Positions 9,552 through 20,830 of a stretch of DNA of 64,000 bases are shown here, one piece after another. This stretch comes from Albugo candida. Its lineage: Eukaryota > Oomycota > Peronosporomycetes > Albuginales. Location: positions 186,001 through 250,000 of the forward strand of contig JBDOQK010000015.1 in assembly GCA_040437565.1 (NCBI GenBank). Direction: 5' to 3'. The notes under the pieces are model-generated. The model saw only the letters and a list, made by a program, of their open reading frames with translations. It was not told where the DNA came from and searched no databases. The translations under genes and the position numbers were made by a program. Position 1 is the stretch's first letter, and every line of letters starts with the position of its first letter.

Positions 9552-12354
9552 CTAGGTATCCTGAAGTTGGGCTTTATGGGATTCAAAAGCTTGATTTAGC
9601 ACCATGAACAGCTCCTGGGCTTCAACTTGCTGCGCGATCGAGACATCACGCAGTTTGTCCGGATGAATAATTCGGATGATATTTCTACATGAAGAGCAAT
9701 CACTCACAAAGAAATGACATGTCCTGTGGTTGATAAGGGTAACAAACCTGTACGCTTTTTTCAAGGTATCATTCTCTGGCGAATGAGCGACCATTATCTG
9801 GTTTTCTCTCAGCGATTCCAGGGAAGAGATCTGATCAATTGTAAGAATCAATTGTATTAATCCTTTGCCATACGCCCATTTTTCAACGTGTCGATGCGTA
9901 TCGCCGCGAATAGCGTCAGCCTCCTGCGCTTCTTTCTTTTTCAACAGCTCCATCTCATGACGCTCACGAAGACGTGCTTGCTGGCGAATATGAAGTTCCG
10001 AATCTATTCCGCTGGATTGAGCGGCGTCAAAAGAGCCTGATCTAGCATCTTCCGCTGCAGTAACGGCGGACGCATTTTCAAAATTGTGATTGAACGTATT
10101 TCGATTTCGGCGGGTATCTTCGTCCTGAACATTGGCTTCCCTCTGTCCGAATGGCTTAAAATAGGTAGAATGTTGGTGTTGTGCCTGGAATTGCTGCTTA
10201 ACCTGTGAAAATCGGGTAGATTTCATGCTTGCGGGTCTTCGTCTACTCGTGCGCCTTTGTTGCTGCTTCTTCTTTCGTTCTCGTTCCTCTTGCGCAAGCT
10301 GTTCCCATTCTTTATCGTATTCTTCCTTTTGGCGGCTTTCAGCGGTAACTTTTTCTTCCTCTTTGCGGATATTCTCCTGATGCTTACGTGCACGTTTCTC
10401 CATGTATTTATTCATCCTGCTCTTACCCCTTTTTTCATGCGGAGAATCACGTCGAGAATCCTGGACCGATTCAGCGCCTTCATCTTCATCGCTTGAAGAA
10501 TTGGAATTTTCGGACACTTTACTATCCTTACTAAGAATCGCCGATTTTGAGCGTGATTTTAAAATATCGTCTGGATTTGGCGAACGATCTTGGTCGTTGC
10601 TCTCATCACTGGAACTGACTCCTCGTGAAACCTTGCTGATGTGAGACGCATGAACGCCATTCAACGATGGAGAGGATGGAGATGATGACAACGATGATTC
10701 CGCACGAGGCTTGATTTTCTCAAATAAGTGTCTCTGTTCGTCAGTCGGCGGTGGAGGAGGAGGAGGAGATGGTGGTGCTTCTTGATCCTCCGTTGCACAA
10801 TCTCTGGCACCAGAAAGGGAATGTGAAGACAAACGGTCATCACTGTCACTTCCAAACATGCTATCACTGGATTCGTCCTCTTTGCTCATCGTACTTAGTG
10901 GAATATGAAGTTTCGGGCGACGCGCAAGGTGTTCAAACTCGCTTCGAGCTGACGGCAAATTGGAGGATGAGGTCTCAAAAGAGGTAGCATTTTTAAAGGT
11001 TTTGTGTGTGCTGTTTTGTGGGGAGACATTTTTCTTGAATCGAAATGAGATTTTGTCGAAAAAATTGATGGAAGAACCTTTGCTTGGATGCCTTCTATAA
11101 GTATCCTCATGAATGTTTTTCTGTTGATCGTCGATTCCAGACTCGTTGGAAGCTACATGATTCTCGTTGTTCACTGATCGTTGCTCGGGATCTCGCGGGT
11201 GAGTACATCTTGGTAATTTGACTTCAAGGTTTTGGTCGAAATCAGAAGTATCCTGTTTATATATCGAATCCAGTTTCCTCTCCATAATCTCAATCATCTT
11301 TTGGCTCTCTTCAAGTTGGTGGTTATATCGAATATTCAAAGCTTCTGCGCGTTCACAGCGCAGCAAAAGATCCTGATACTCTTTTTTTTCTCTGGAATTC
11401 ATATTCAGAACTTTTGTTTTACGTTCTTGCTTCAGATTTGTAATTTGCATTCGCAGAGATTTAATTTTTTCGTCGTAAATTCTAGTTGATTGTACGAGCT
11501 TTGAATGCCAATCTTCCCGTTTCATAAGTTGTCTCGAGACCTCATCTTCCAAACATTTTACTTCCTTTTTGGCATTTTGTATCACATCTTCCTTTTTCTT
11601 TTCCATAACTGCAATTGTAGTATCACGTTCCTTGATGAGAGCTTCAATTTTCTCACTCGCCTTGATTAATTGTCTGTTCCTTTTTTCCACTGTCTTTTGA
11701 CAGTCCTTTAGACCCGTTTGTGCCTCGGCATTCGATTTTTCCGAACTTGCGAGTCGCATTTCAAGGTGCTGAATAGATTTGAATGCATCACCCAACTCTT
11801 TTTTCAATTTTTCAAGCTCGACTCTCTTCTGTACATGTCTTTCTTTCGCCTTCACTCTAAGAGCTTCCAATGAGTCGTTTTCATCATCAATTTCGAATAA
11901 ACCTCTCCTTCCAGCAGCCAAAAGGCTCTCATGATCGAAACGCTCGTCATTGGCGCTACTACGTGATATATCGGGATACTTATTCGGTAATGTATGCCTT
12001 CTAGATGAGTCAGTGGTCATGGAACTTGTGTTTTTTCTGCTTTTGCGACCAAATACGCGCTGTATCGCATGCATCTTGCTGGATGAAGAGCTTCTTGTCG
12101 TATCTGTCTTTTGCTGCTGATCCTTTTTCTCTTTCTGAATTTGCACAGTCATTGCAGAATCCGATCCCGAAGATGATGAAGAAAATAAGCTGCCTCGTTG
12201 CGTGGCGAACGCTTTGGACGCGCGCTTTCTCGCATCCAGATCAGAAATTGCGACTACATAAGATGCATGAGAACAAGAAAAGATCAACCATTATACTTTC
12301 ATGTCCACCTGTTTTGTTCCGCACTCTCTTGCTGTTTAAATGTGCTTCTCGCAT
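9552..12354 (-). CDS. Auxilin-like protein with C-terminal J domain
   Basis: Exons on the minus strand: 12354-12309, 12253-9748, 9684-9552; 2685 nt, 894 residues. Both introns are GT-AG. The C terminus holds the auxilin-type J domain: WAYGKGLIQLILTIDQISSL, then LKKAYR spliced to NIIRIIHPDKL, with the HPD motif that stimulates Hsp70 ATPase. Before it lie a coiled coil (about residues 130-330), Ser-rich disordered stretches, a polyproline run (PPSPPPPPPPTDEQ) and a Lys/Arg/Glu helix. By family it should recruit Hsp70 to uncoat clathrin vesicles, although there is no PTEN-like domain. The ATG at 12354 has an in-frame stop just upstream. It diverges from the octanoyltransferase with 82 bp between start codons. 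Confidence 0.82.
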
Positions 12355-12436
12355 GATGTCGAAGAATTATCCGCGGCAAAGGATAATTCTCAGACTCCAA
12401 GTTATCAGAGCGGGAATCAGATTCTGATCAGTCTTG

Positions 12437-13264
12437 ATGAAATGCATCGTCCAAAAAACATCTCGCAACTTGAGCTTCTTTTCTACTAGTCAGAGCCTCC
12501 ATTGGCTTCAAAGGAGGCATCACAATGCCTTTGCTACCCTACAATCTCCTACACCTAACAAGCGGCCTTGTGTCGCTTATCATTTGGGCTTAGTCGACTA
12601 TGAAACAGCCTGGAGATGGCAAAAGCAGCTTATTGGGGACCGTGTACAACGCATGAAAGAATGTGAAAGTGCCATGGAGTTTCCTGATGCGATTTTAATT
12701 CTACAGCATCCCGGTGTATATACTCTAGGACGCAGAGCTAGTATGGCGAATGTTAAATTTGACTCAAACGCGAAGGAATCTTTCAAGCTCATCCGAGTTG
12801 ATCGTGGTGGGGAAGTTACTTATCACGGACCAGGCCAGGTTGTCGTATACCCAATACTCGACCTCAATCATCACCGAAAGGATCTTCACTGGTATCTACG
12901 TCGAATAGAAGAAGTGGTCATTGCAGTCCTCGCCAAGTTTGGTATCAGAGGACATCGCCAGACAGGGCTCACTGGTGTTTGGGTTCAAGATCCTCAGACC
13001 AAAGATATAAAAAAAATCGCGGCAATAGGAACACACGCGACAAAATGGATCACAATGCATGGATTCGCGATTAATGTGACGACTGATTTGACTTCATTTC
13101 ATCATATAGTACCATGCGGCATCGAGAACTATGGCGTGATCAATATGGCAAACTTTGATCATAAGATCGAGAGTCGTCAAGTTGAGACTGCAATTGTGTC
13201 CACCATTGAGGATATTTTTGCCCTGAAAATTACTTCTCTTCATCAGGAATCACCTTTTCTGTAG
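12437..13264 (+). CDS. LIPT2: Lipoyl(octanoyl) transferase, mitochondrial
   Basis: Transfers octanoate from acyl carrier protein to lipoyl domains, the first step of lipoate synthesis. Single exon, 275 residues from the ATG at 12437. Landmarks: LILQHPGVYTLGRRA, the VDRGGEVTYHGPGQVVVYPI block, and KIAAIGTHATKWITMHGFAINV containing the catalytic Lys region, followed by IVPCGI with the active Cys. The first 35-45 residues are basic and Ser/Gln-rich (KTSRNLSFFSTSQSL), fitting a mitochondrial presequence. It probably shares a bidirectional promoter with the auxilin-like gene. Confidence 0.93.
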   Translation: MKCIVQKTSRNLSFFSTSQSLHWLQRRHHNAFATLQSPTPNKRPCVAYHLGLVDYETAWRWQKQLIGDRVQRMKECESAMEFPDAILILQHPGVYTLGRRASMANVKFDSNAKESFKLIRVDRGGEVTYHGPGQVVVYPILDLNHHRKDLHWYLRRIEEVVIAVLAKFGIRGHRQTGLTGVWVQDPQTKDIKKIAAIGTHATKWITMHGFAINVTTDLTSFHHIVPCGIENYGVINMANFDHKIESRQVETAIVSTIEDIFALKITSLHQESPFL

Positions 13265-13310
13265 TTTTGACACTGCTCACCTTTTGCACAAACAATATCA
13301 AAAATTTTCA

Positions 13311-14726
13311 TCATTGTGTAACTTTCGAACACTGTATTTCTTGATGAGTAAGGTGCTGCTTTGTCACTGTGATAATCTCATCGACTGTCGCAAGACCTCC
13401 GTTACCTACAGATACAAAGATTGACGGATCCACGACATTTTTCAACTTCATGCACTTGCCGACTACGCCACATGCGAGCTTTTTTCGGACAGGTGGTATC
13501 AGCACATAGTGAAGCTCCTCGGTCAACACTCGGAGATGTTGAGATGTGAAAGGATGATCCCACATGTCAGTGTTCATGGCCGGAGCTATTACAAATGGCT
13601 TAGTCGCAGGCCAGGCGCGGGTGATGCAGGTCTACGCATGAAACATGAATTGGAAGACAGACATATCACATGACTAAATCATTTGTGGCACACCAACAGA
13701 TTGTCTGCCAGACCATGAGCAACTTTTGCAAGAGTATTTGCAGATAAAGGAGCCAGTAAAATGAGATCTGCCCAGTCTTTGAGCTATACACAGACCACTG
13801 AGGAAGCTGGGGAAGACATCAATGTACATATGTGTCCTTACCTGGATATGCAAAACTGGATGACCCACTTCGGTCCATGATTCCCACTCATCTTGGTCTT
13901 GATAAATAGTAATTGCAGGTTTATCAGTCAACAAGTCTGCTGAGAACTTTGTCAACTCGAGAAGATGCATCCAGCTCGAAGGATTGTAATTTTTTGCACG
14001 CTGGAAGAAAAATTTGGCGGACTTGGTGAGTACTATTGTGACCTACAGAGATAATAATAACTGGAAATTCATGTCTTGTCGCTATGCGAAAACATAGTTT
14101 CATACATCAGCAAATCCGTATAGACGAACTACAATTTCTGGAATTTTGACTGTCGCTACGCTGCCACTTGCACCGAGTAATATACGTGGACGACGTGAGG
14201 CGGTCACCGGTCGGACTATCGGGTCTGTGGATTTCAAATCAGGGTTTCCGCCAGGATTATCGGAATCACCGAGCTTTCTTCGAAACAAGTAACGACTAAG
14301 CCATCCATTGGATGCTTTGAACCCGTGCAGCGCTTTTAATGTCTGCTCAGGTAAATCGTTTTTCAATTCTTCCACAAGCAGATTCCTCACTTCGATTGCT
14401 CTTGTCTTCAGCATTTCACCTGTCAGCTTGATTCCTGGGCATGCTTCTTCCACTTGCATATGCCAATCACTCATTCTATCATCGATAATCGATAAATGAC
14501 TGTGTTGTCGCAGCACTTTAAGTGATTTCTTTTTCGTTGTGGCCTCTCGCCGGATGACTTCTTTTTCTTTCATGATTCTCGTAACAGCTGCTCGAGATAA
14601 ATTGAATCGCGTCGAAGCTGTGGAATGCGTATTTTTGTCCTCAACGAAATTGATGATTTCGAGCTTCTCTGCAATCGATTTTCGCACTCGTTTTGATGCA
14701 TTCGCCTGCGCAGAATCTTTTCCCAT
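13311..14726 (-). CDS. PPCDC: CENP-B-type DNA-binding domain fused to phosphopantothenoylcysteine decarboxylase
   Basis: Exons: 14726-14106, 14042-13842, 13783-13694, 13631-13460, 13405-13311; 1179 nt, 392 residues. Residues 1-175 form a psq/CENP-B pair of helix-turn-helix domains as in pogo/Tigger transposases ([35 protein letters not shown]). From about residue 183 the flavoprotein PPCDC begins ([20 protein letters not shown]), with the active-site His in VLHIQLKDWADL, the PAMNTDMW motif and the KKLACG Cys. PPCDC makes 4'-phosphopantetheine for coenzyme A. No in-frame ATG lies between the second HTH and the enzyme, so the fusion looks obligatory. The last intron (13459-13406) starts with GC, not GT; splicing it restores the conserved [13 protein letters not shown]. 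Confidence 0.82.
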
Positions 14727-15299
14727 GACGGATTTGTAATCATTTCGACCAATCTCTATGCAGGCGAACGATCGAATAAATGGGCATGAAAACGCCGCAA
14801 CAATGAACGTCAGGCAAACAGAANNNNNNNNNNNNNNNNNNNNNNNNNNNNNNNNNNNNNNNNNNNNNNNNNNNNNNNNNNNNNNNNNNNNNNNNNNNNN
14901 NNNNNNNNNNNNNNNNNNNNNNNTTCCACTTGCATATGCCAATCACTCATTCTATCATCGATAATCGATAAATGACTGTGTTGTCGCAGCACTTTAAGTG
15001 ATTTCTTTTTCGTTGTGGCCTCTCGCCGGATGACTTCTTTTTCTTTCATGATTCTCGTAACAGCTGCTCGAGATAAATTGAATCGCGTCGAAGCTGTGGA
15101 ATGCGTATTTTTGTCCTCAACGAAATTGATGATTTCGAGCTTCTCTGCAATCGATTTTCGCACTCGTTTTGATGCATTCGCCTGCGCAGAATCTTTTCCC
15201 ATGACGGATTTGTAATCATTTCGACCAATCTCTATGCAGGCGAACGATCGAATAAATGGGCATGAAAACGCCGCAACAATGAACGTCAGGCAAACAGAA
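14448..15299. repeat. 376-bp artefactual duplication around an assembly gap
   Basis: Bases 14448-14823 and 14924-15299 are identical as far as I compared them, with exactly 100 N between (14824-14923). This is an unmerged contig overlap. The HTH part of the PPCDC fusion gene therefore appears twice; there is only one gene. The true upstream sequence of that gene continues at 15300. Confidence 0.93.
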
Positions 15300-15606
15300 T
15301 GTACCCTTTTCAGCAATTACAGGGCTAGCATATAGAGCTCTACTGCAAAAACACTAGAGCTTTCAAACAAAGATATTTGGAGTATGTGATATCCGAACTA
15401 AGAGGGGAATACTGTGTCGGACTCGCTGCACAGTGCGTGACTAATTGCATGCAAATCACTATTGCTAGGACCGAGATGTTAAACAATAATATATTGATCA
15501 ATGAACAAGAATTTGTGCTGCAAAGTATAACATTGTATAATTTGACATGCTTGATGAATCCCAGAGTCAGCTGACTGCTAGCTAGTATAAAATAGTCTAT
15601 TTCGTG
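15300..15606. other. Intergenic region between divergent genes
   Basis: AT-rich spacer between the PPCDC fusion (minus) and the PDK1-like gene (plus); probably holds both promoters. No open frame or RNA gene recognised. Confidence 0.6.
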
Positions 15607-18088
15607 ATGTGTGATTATAATGGACCACCTGATGTGAAGGTGTGCTATTTTATCCAAAAGTCGCAAAAAGGATCCACTTTCGCCACACAGCCATCCGTTA
15701 ATGATAGGAAATGGATCTATCCATTCATAATACTTTGATTGCTTGCTGACACAGTTATGCACAATAGACGAGACAAAAAAGCCGAGCATCAAAGAGTTCC
15801 GTCTTGGTGCTCAAATTGGCGTGGGAAACTTCTCAAGGATTTTTGTTGCAACTCATAAAGTTACAAAGGAGAAATATGCCCTGAAAGTAATCGACAAGTC
15901 TCGAGTTCGACGTTTGCAAGTTCGACATCATAACATATATAATGAAATTAAATTGGAAAAGCAAGTGCTCAATAGGTTGCGCCATCCTAATATAATTCGT
16001 TTGTATCATACCTTTCAAGTAAGCATTCTCCGTCCTTGATGGTATATATACGTCTGATTTTCGTTCTTGGTCTAGGACGAACGAAGTCTTTACTTTCTGT
16101 TGGAGTTATTGGAAGGTGGTGAGCTACTTGCAAAGCTTTTCAATGAGAAAACTCAGGTCGGCGTCGATGAGGAGCTCGCGCGGTTTTATTTTGCAGATAT
16201 GATCAATGCTTTGGAATATATGCACGCAAATAAAGTTATACATCGGTACGCATGCAGCTTGTCGGCTCCTTGTATCTATATGATTGTGACACCAAACAAA
16301 GTGACTTGAAACCAGAAAATATGATCATCGATCTGAAACAAAATGGTCACCTTTGTTTGATTGATTTCGGCACGGCAAAAGATTTAGATGACACGTCCTT
16401 AAACGGACCTAATTTCGTGGGTACTCCAGGTAAGATAGAACTACTTGGATATGAAGCCTACATTCACTCTCATCATAGAGTACATGTCACCGGAGACAAT
16501 CGATAATAAATCGGTTAGCCACACCACAGATTTGTGGGCTTTAGGCTGTATATTATATCAGCTTTTGACTGGAGAAACTCCTTATGGTGCTGGAAGTGTT
16601 TATCTCACCTTATTGAGGATCAAAGAGGGCACGTTCGATATTCCCAGTTTCATTACAGATGAGCCAAGGGATCTGATCGAAAAGTTATTAACTCGAGATC
16701 CAAATCAACGAATTGGTGCGGGAGATCGAGGAATGGCTGAAATCAAAGGCAACTACGTTACAGTCTCTGGCAGCCGAGTACTTCCAACAATAATCTGTTC
16801 GTAGAGCACCCTTTTTTACGTGGAATTGATTTTGAGAGTCACCAGCGTTCGCCAGCCCCCAAAACGTTGTATCCGAGTCCATATCTCCTCGAAATCATTT
16901 TAGATCTATCTCAAACAGAAAATAAGAGAGGCAAAACGGAAAGAGTCGATATCATTGGGGACATAACGCAAGCGAAAATTTTGTCGATGAGTCAGAACGA
17001 AAAGCACCAGGTGGTCCATCTTCTCAGACGAAAACAGCTTCTACACTTGCCAAGTACAGAAGCCCACTCGCTATCGACTATTGCTTGATGCGTTGTTTCC
17101 TCTCAGGTATATTCCCAAGATTCTTTGAGACACCGCAGCGAGGAAGGTGCATGTATGCTAACAGAAGAGAATACACTGGTTACACGCATCAACTCCAGAA
17201 TACTTTTGACGTGGGCTTTCAGTTTGCTGTGGTAACCAAGAATTCTAAGAGGATTTTGATCTAAAGTTGACGTATTTGTTTTATAGCTCGTTCTACCATG
17301 CCTGTCGAGTGGATGCGATACTGTTGAGAAGTCAATGGATGATGACGCGTGGAATCAACATCTCACTGATCTGCATCGATTAGTTGCTTCTATAAGCCAG
17401 ATGGATGTGGAGATTGTCGTCTTAATTGGTGACTCGGTAGAATCTTTCGTAGATGAGGCTAAAACCTGCACACAGATCGACCAAGTACAGGCTGTATTTG
17501 ATCAGTTTAGACCAGACATCCGCTTGGTATGTCCAGCACATTTTCTATTCGAATTTCCAAAGTTTTATCTCTCTTCAAGGTTTTTGTGCCCGGTCCAATA
17601 AGTAGCAAAAGCACCGAATCCCTGAAAGAGTATCAACAATGTTTCGGTGACGATTACTACACTTTCTGGTTTGCTCTTCAAATCATTGTGCTTTTGTTCA
17701 ATGCTAATAATGTTTATAGGTGCGGTGGTTCAAAATTTATCATTTTGAATTCGTCGATATATTTGTCACAAGAAGCTGAATTGATCGCCGACAAAAGGCA
17801 ACAACAAAGTGTGTAGACTCTATCATGAGAAATGACACCCGTGCTAACTGTAATCTCATCTTCCCAGCCTGGTATCAGAAGGAATTGGAGAATGGGCGGT
17901 TATGTGCTCGTGAAGTGTACGTAGTTTCGTATCACATGATTGCTAGCGCCAAAGAAACGAAAACAGAGGTAGATTGTGTACAATTGTTTGACTTCATCAT
18001 GACAGTTTGGCTTCGTGATAGCACGCTGAAGGAGATTGCAATTCGACTCCGACATCAGATCACGTTCGATTATGGATTAGTACAATAA
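15607..18088 (+). CDS. PDK1-like AGC kinase fused to a degenerate CPPED1-like phosphoesterase
   Basis: Eleven exons: 15607-15639, 15755-16018, 16076-16245, 16302-16429, 16479-16748, 16805-17053, 17107-17231, 17287-17526, 17580-17668, 17720-17808, 17868-18088; 1878 nt, 625 residues. The kinase half has GAQIGVGNFSRIF, YALKVIDKS, VIHRDLKPEN, LIDFGTAKDL and NFVGTPEYMSPE, closest to PDK1. The second half resembles CPPED1-type metallophosphoesterases (LIGDSVESF; CFGDDYYTFW; GGSKFIILNSSIYLS), but the GNHD metal motif reads VPGPISS, so catalysis is doubtful. One intron (16749-16804) is GC-AG. Retaining the intron at 17054 would end the protein at 17088, giving kinase alone. The first exon is the least certain. 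A further open stretch at about 18110-18260 might be another exon. Confidence 0.75.
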
Positions 18089-18908
18089 ATGGTCAGAGCA
18101 CGATAGATCCATTTTTTCCTTGCATTAAAATAGGCGACTCGGACACATCTACTTCATCGGAAAGAGTATTGTGTCGAATTTCAACATGTTCCGATGCTAT
18201 CATACATACAATCAGTGTCTCGCATGAGAATACTATCGTCAAAGAGCAGTCAATTGGATGAGAGTATATTTTTGGAGGAAGAGAAGCATGTGCTTGTATC
18301 ACATTACGATAGAAGACACAGCGTATTTTGAATGTTAATACAACTTCGCTACAATGCGAGAAAGCCAAAATACTACAAGTTTGTTCTTGCTCTGAATGGC
18401 GTACTGGTTAGATTGCACTGCTCTTTTCCATTATGTTGACAACGCCCACGCAAAGTACACGTGACGGAAAATCGACGCATCATTATTTGATCGGGAGAGG
18501 TGGGGATCATTCCAATGGCAGGACCAACGTTTACACATCCGGACATGAGATGCCAGAGTCTTAAGCCAGACTCGATATCTTGCAGCTAGATCGGAGGTTG
18601 GTCTTTGTGTCAATATCTACATTGATCTAACGCAACTGCATAGAGAAAATGTCTCTAAAGCCGCAGCATTCAAGAGGGAGCTGTGCGCGAAAGAAGCCCT
18701 TAGTCATCTAAGAGTGGAACTGCCTCGGTATTGCTGAGATCTTGTAGCTTAAGCCGCATATAGGATCTAATCGAAGTGGATATTCAATGTATCGCTTCAC
18801 TCAAAAACTCACTCCGCATTTCGTATATATTTCTTAAAGAGTCAAGATAAATCGGAAAGCGTGAGACCTAGTCGACATAGCACACTGATAAATGACTGGC
18901 TGACAACA
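18089..18908. other. Spacer with decayed coding traces
   Basis: Plus-strand open stretch at about 18110-18262 (CIKIGDSDTSTSSERVLCRI and following) may belong to the phosphoesterase C terminus. A second stretch at about 18596-18737 (VNIYIDLTQLHRENVSKAAA) is open but has no recognised family or start. Otherwise nothing seen. The TRM6 promoter should lie at the right end. Confidence 0.4.
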
Positions 18909-20534
18909 ATGGATATCAAGAGTAGAGAAGCCAACATCATTTACGATGGCGATACAGTCATTTGCGAAGTGAGCGATGGTCGCATGTTTTTTCAAACGGT
19001 ATCGACAAAAGAGTAAGACGACATAAATTTGGATAATCATAATCATAATCACTGACTTTGCTCGTTTTAAGATGCATTCGAATAAGCAAAACATTGACAT
19101 CATTAGCACCAGTCATTGGTGCTGCGTACGGGTGAATAACATCGATCTGAATCGCGTTTGAAGCATCTGATTGATGATCTTTAGGTCGACGTTTGAGTAT
19201 CAAAACCAGAAACTCGTGAAAGTATCTGGTGGCCTCTTTCCTGATCCAGTGGCACCAGAATTTGGCGAAGCCATCGTACCGATATGCGATAATAGACATT
19301 ATACGGACACTAACTCGGCACAGAAATTATCGTCCGAGTCAATAGCAGAATTACGCTCCCAGGGAGCTACAGGAAAAGAAATCATTGAAGCTTTGGTGGA
19401 AAATAGCGCGACCTGGAACGATAGAACTGAATTTTCAAAGCAAAAATATCTGAAGAAGAAGCAAACAAAATACATGCCACGCGTGCGCGTTCTCAAATGT
19501 ACAGCCGAGTCACTTTGCAAAACGTATCGCATGAAAAATCCCGAGAAAATTCGGTAAGGAAAGTGATCTTGCTGTTGTTCGTCGAAGATTGTTACCATTT
19601 CTTAGTTATATGAGAGAGGATACCCTTGGGCAAATATTGATGTATGCCAACATTTACGCCACATCTCAAGCGCTTGTTCTCGACACTTGCATGGGTCTTG
19701 TCCTGGGAGCGATCGCTGAGCGTCAGGATGGCAATGGACGCATTCTAGCGCCGTACATCGGCCAGAATCCATGTGTGGATATCCTTCGGCGCTTCAATTT
19801 TGGTACTATGTGCGAGGTGTGCTCACTATTGACCCCTTTTTTCAAATCACTCTGTCGTAGACCGCAAATCCTTGGCGTCAATTCACTCCTTTCCATTCGA
19901 AGAATTTGCGCTTTTAGACGAGGTACATTATCAATAAATTATATATATGATAATTCTCACCCTAATGTGATTTGCGCTGGTAGCGTGAAGACGATATCAC
20001 CAAGGCAGAGTTGTCCGAGCCCAAATTGACAGAGGAAGAAAAACGTAAGATGGAGCAAGAACGTATGAAAAAGTATACCGAAGAAGAACGGAAAAAGCAC
20101 GAACTGAAGAAGTTACGCCGCGATCAGAATCGAATAGTTCGACTGCCGCGAGCCGTTATACGAAACTGGCTTCGTGATAAATCTGATCTGCTGATCCTCG
20201 CGTCCGAATACGATCCCGAAAGTACATTCATCACCTTGATGCCGTATCTTGGTGACTCAAGACCGTTTGTCATATACTCAGAGTGCCTTGAGGTACACCA
20301 TCATGGATTCCCCCTTCACGGTCCTCATCTTTTTTTTCGTAGCCTTTAACCAAAGCATTCAGTTCCTTTCAGAAAATGAATTCGTTAATCGATCTCCAAT
20401 TGACAGAGACCTGGACGAGAAGGTATCAAATTTTGCCAGGAAGGAGCCATCCGGAAATGAACATGAGCGGCTGCAGTGGTTATCTGCTTACTGGCACCAA
20501 GATTGCCTGTAACTTGTATAAGGGCAAGAAGTGA
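18909..20534 (+). CDS. TRM6: tRNA (adenine-N1) methyltransferase, non-catalytic subunit TRM6
   Basis: Seven exons: 18909-19012, 19072-19131, 19185-19553, 19606-19802, 19861-19922, 19984-20292, 20343-20534; 1293 nt, 430 residues. TRM6 pairs with catalytic TRM61 to make m1A58 in tRNAs. Landmarks: PVIGAAYGSTFEYQNQKLV, SAQKLSSESIAELRSQGATG, IEALVENSATWNDRTEFSKQ, RYMREDTLGQIL spliced across 19553/19606, DTCMGLVLGAIAERQDGNGR, RRFNFDRKSLASIHSFPFEE, and the C-terminal MSGCSGYLLTGTKIA. All introns are GT-AG and 52-61 nt. The start ATG opens MDIKSREANIIYDGDTVIC, a plausible N-terminal beta barrel. A Lys/Glu-rich insert (TEEEKRKMEQERMKKYTEE) sits before the C-terminal fold. Confidence 0.9.
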
Positions 20535-20830
20535 GCTTTACAAAACGAAAACTCTATGGTGTATCACAGACTTCTTGAATTGATAATACGTCGCAATAGA
20601 GCAATAGAGATTCTAGTTTACATATAGCTATGTGTTATTATATTAAGCGCTGTCGTCAAGGTACAAGGGTCATCCCAGTGTACGGCGCGGAGCATATTAG
20701 TCAGTGAAGATGAAACACGTGAAGCGGGGTGGCTGAGCTCACAGGTGTCAGGATGAGAATGCTATCATTATGACACGCATTATAACAAGAAGTTTTAAAG
20801 CGAATTACAAAGGTAGTATCATTATAACGA

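Noticed and set aside
13311-13577. PPCDC as a frameshifted pseudogene
   Set aside because: The apparent insertion [16 protein letters not shown] is removed cleanly by a GC-AG intron, and total coding length is then divisible by three.
14448-15299. Apparent tandem duplication of a CENP-B-like HTH gene
   Set aside because: The two copies are identical and separated by exactly 100 N, as at other gaps; this is a contig overlap.
15340-15792. Minus-strand 150-codon hydrophobic ORF
   Set aside because: It overlaps the first exons of the PDK1-like gene in antisense and shows no family features.
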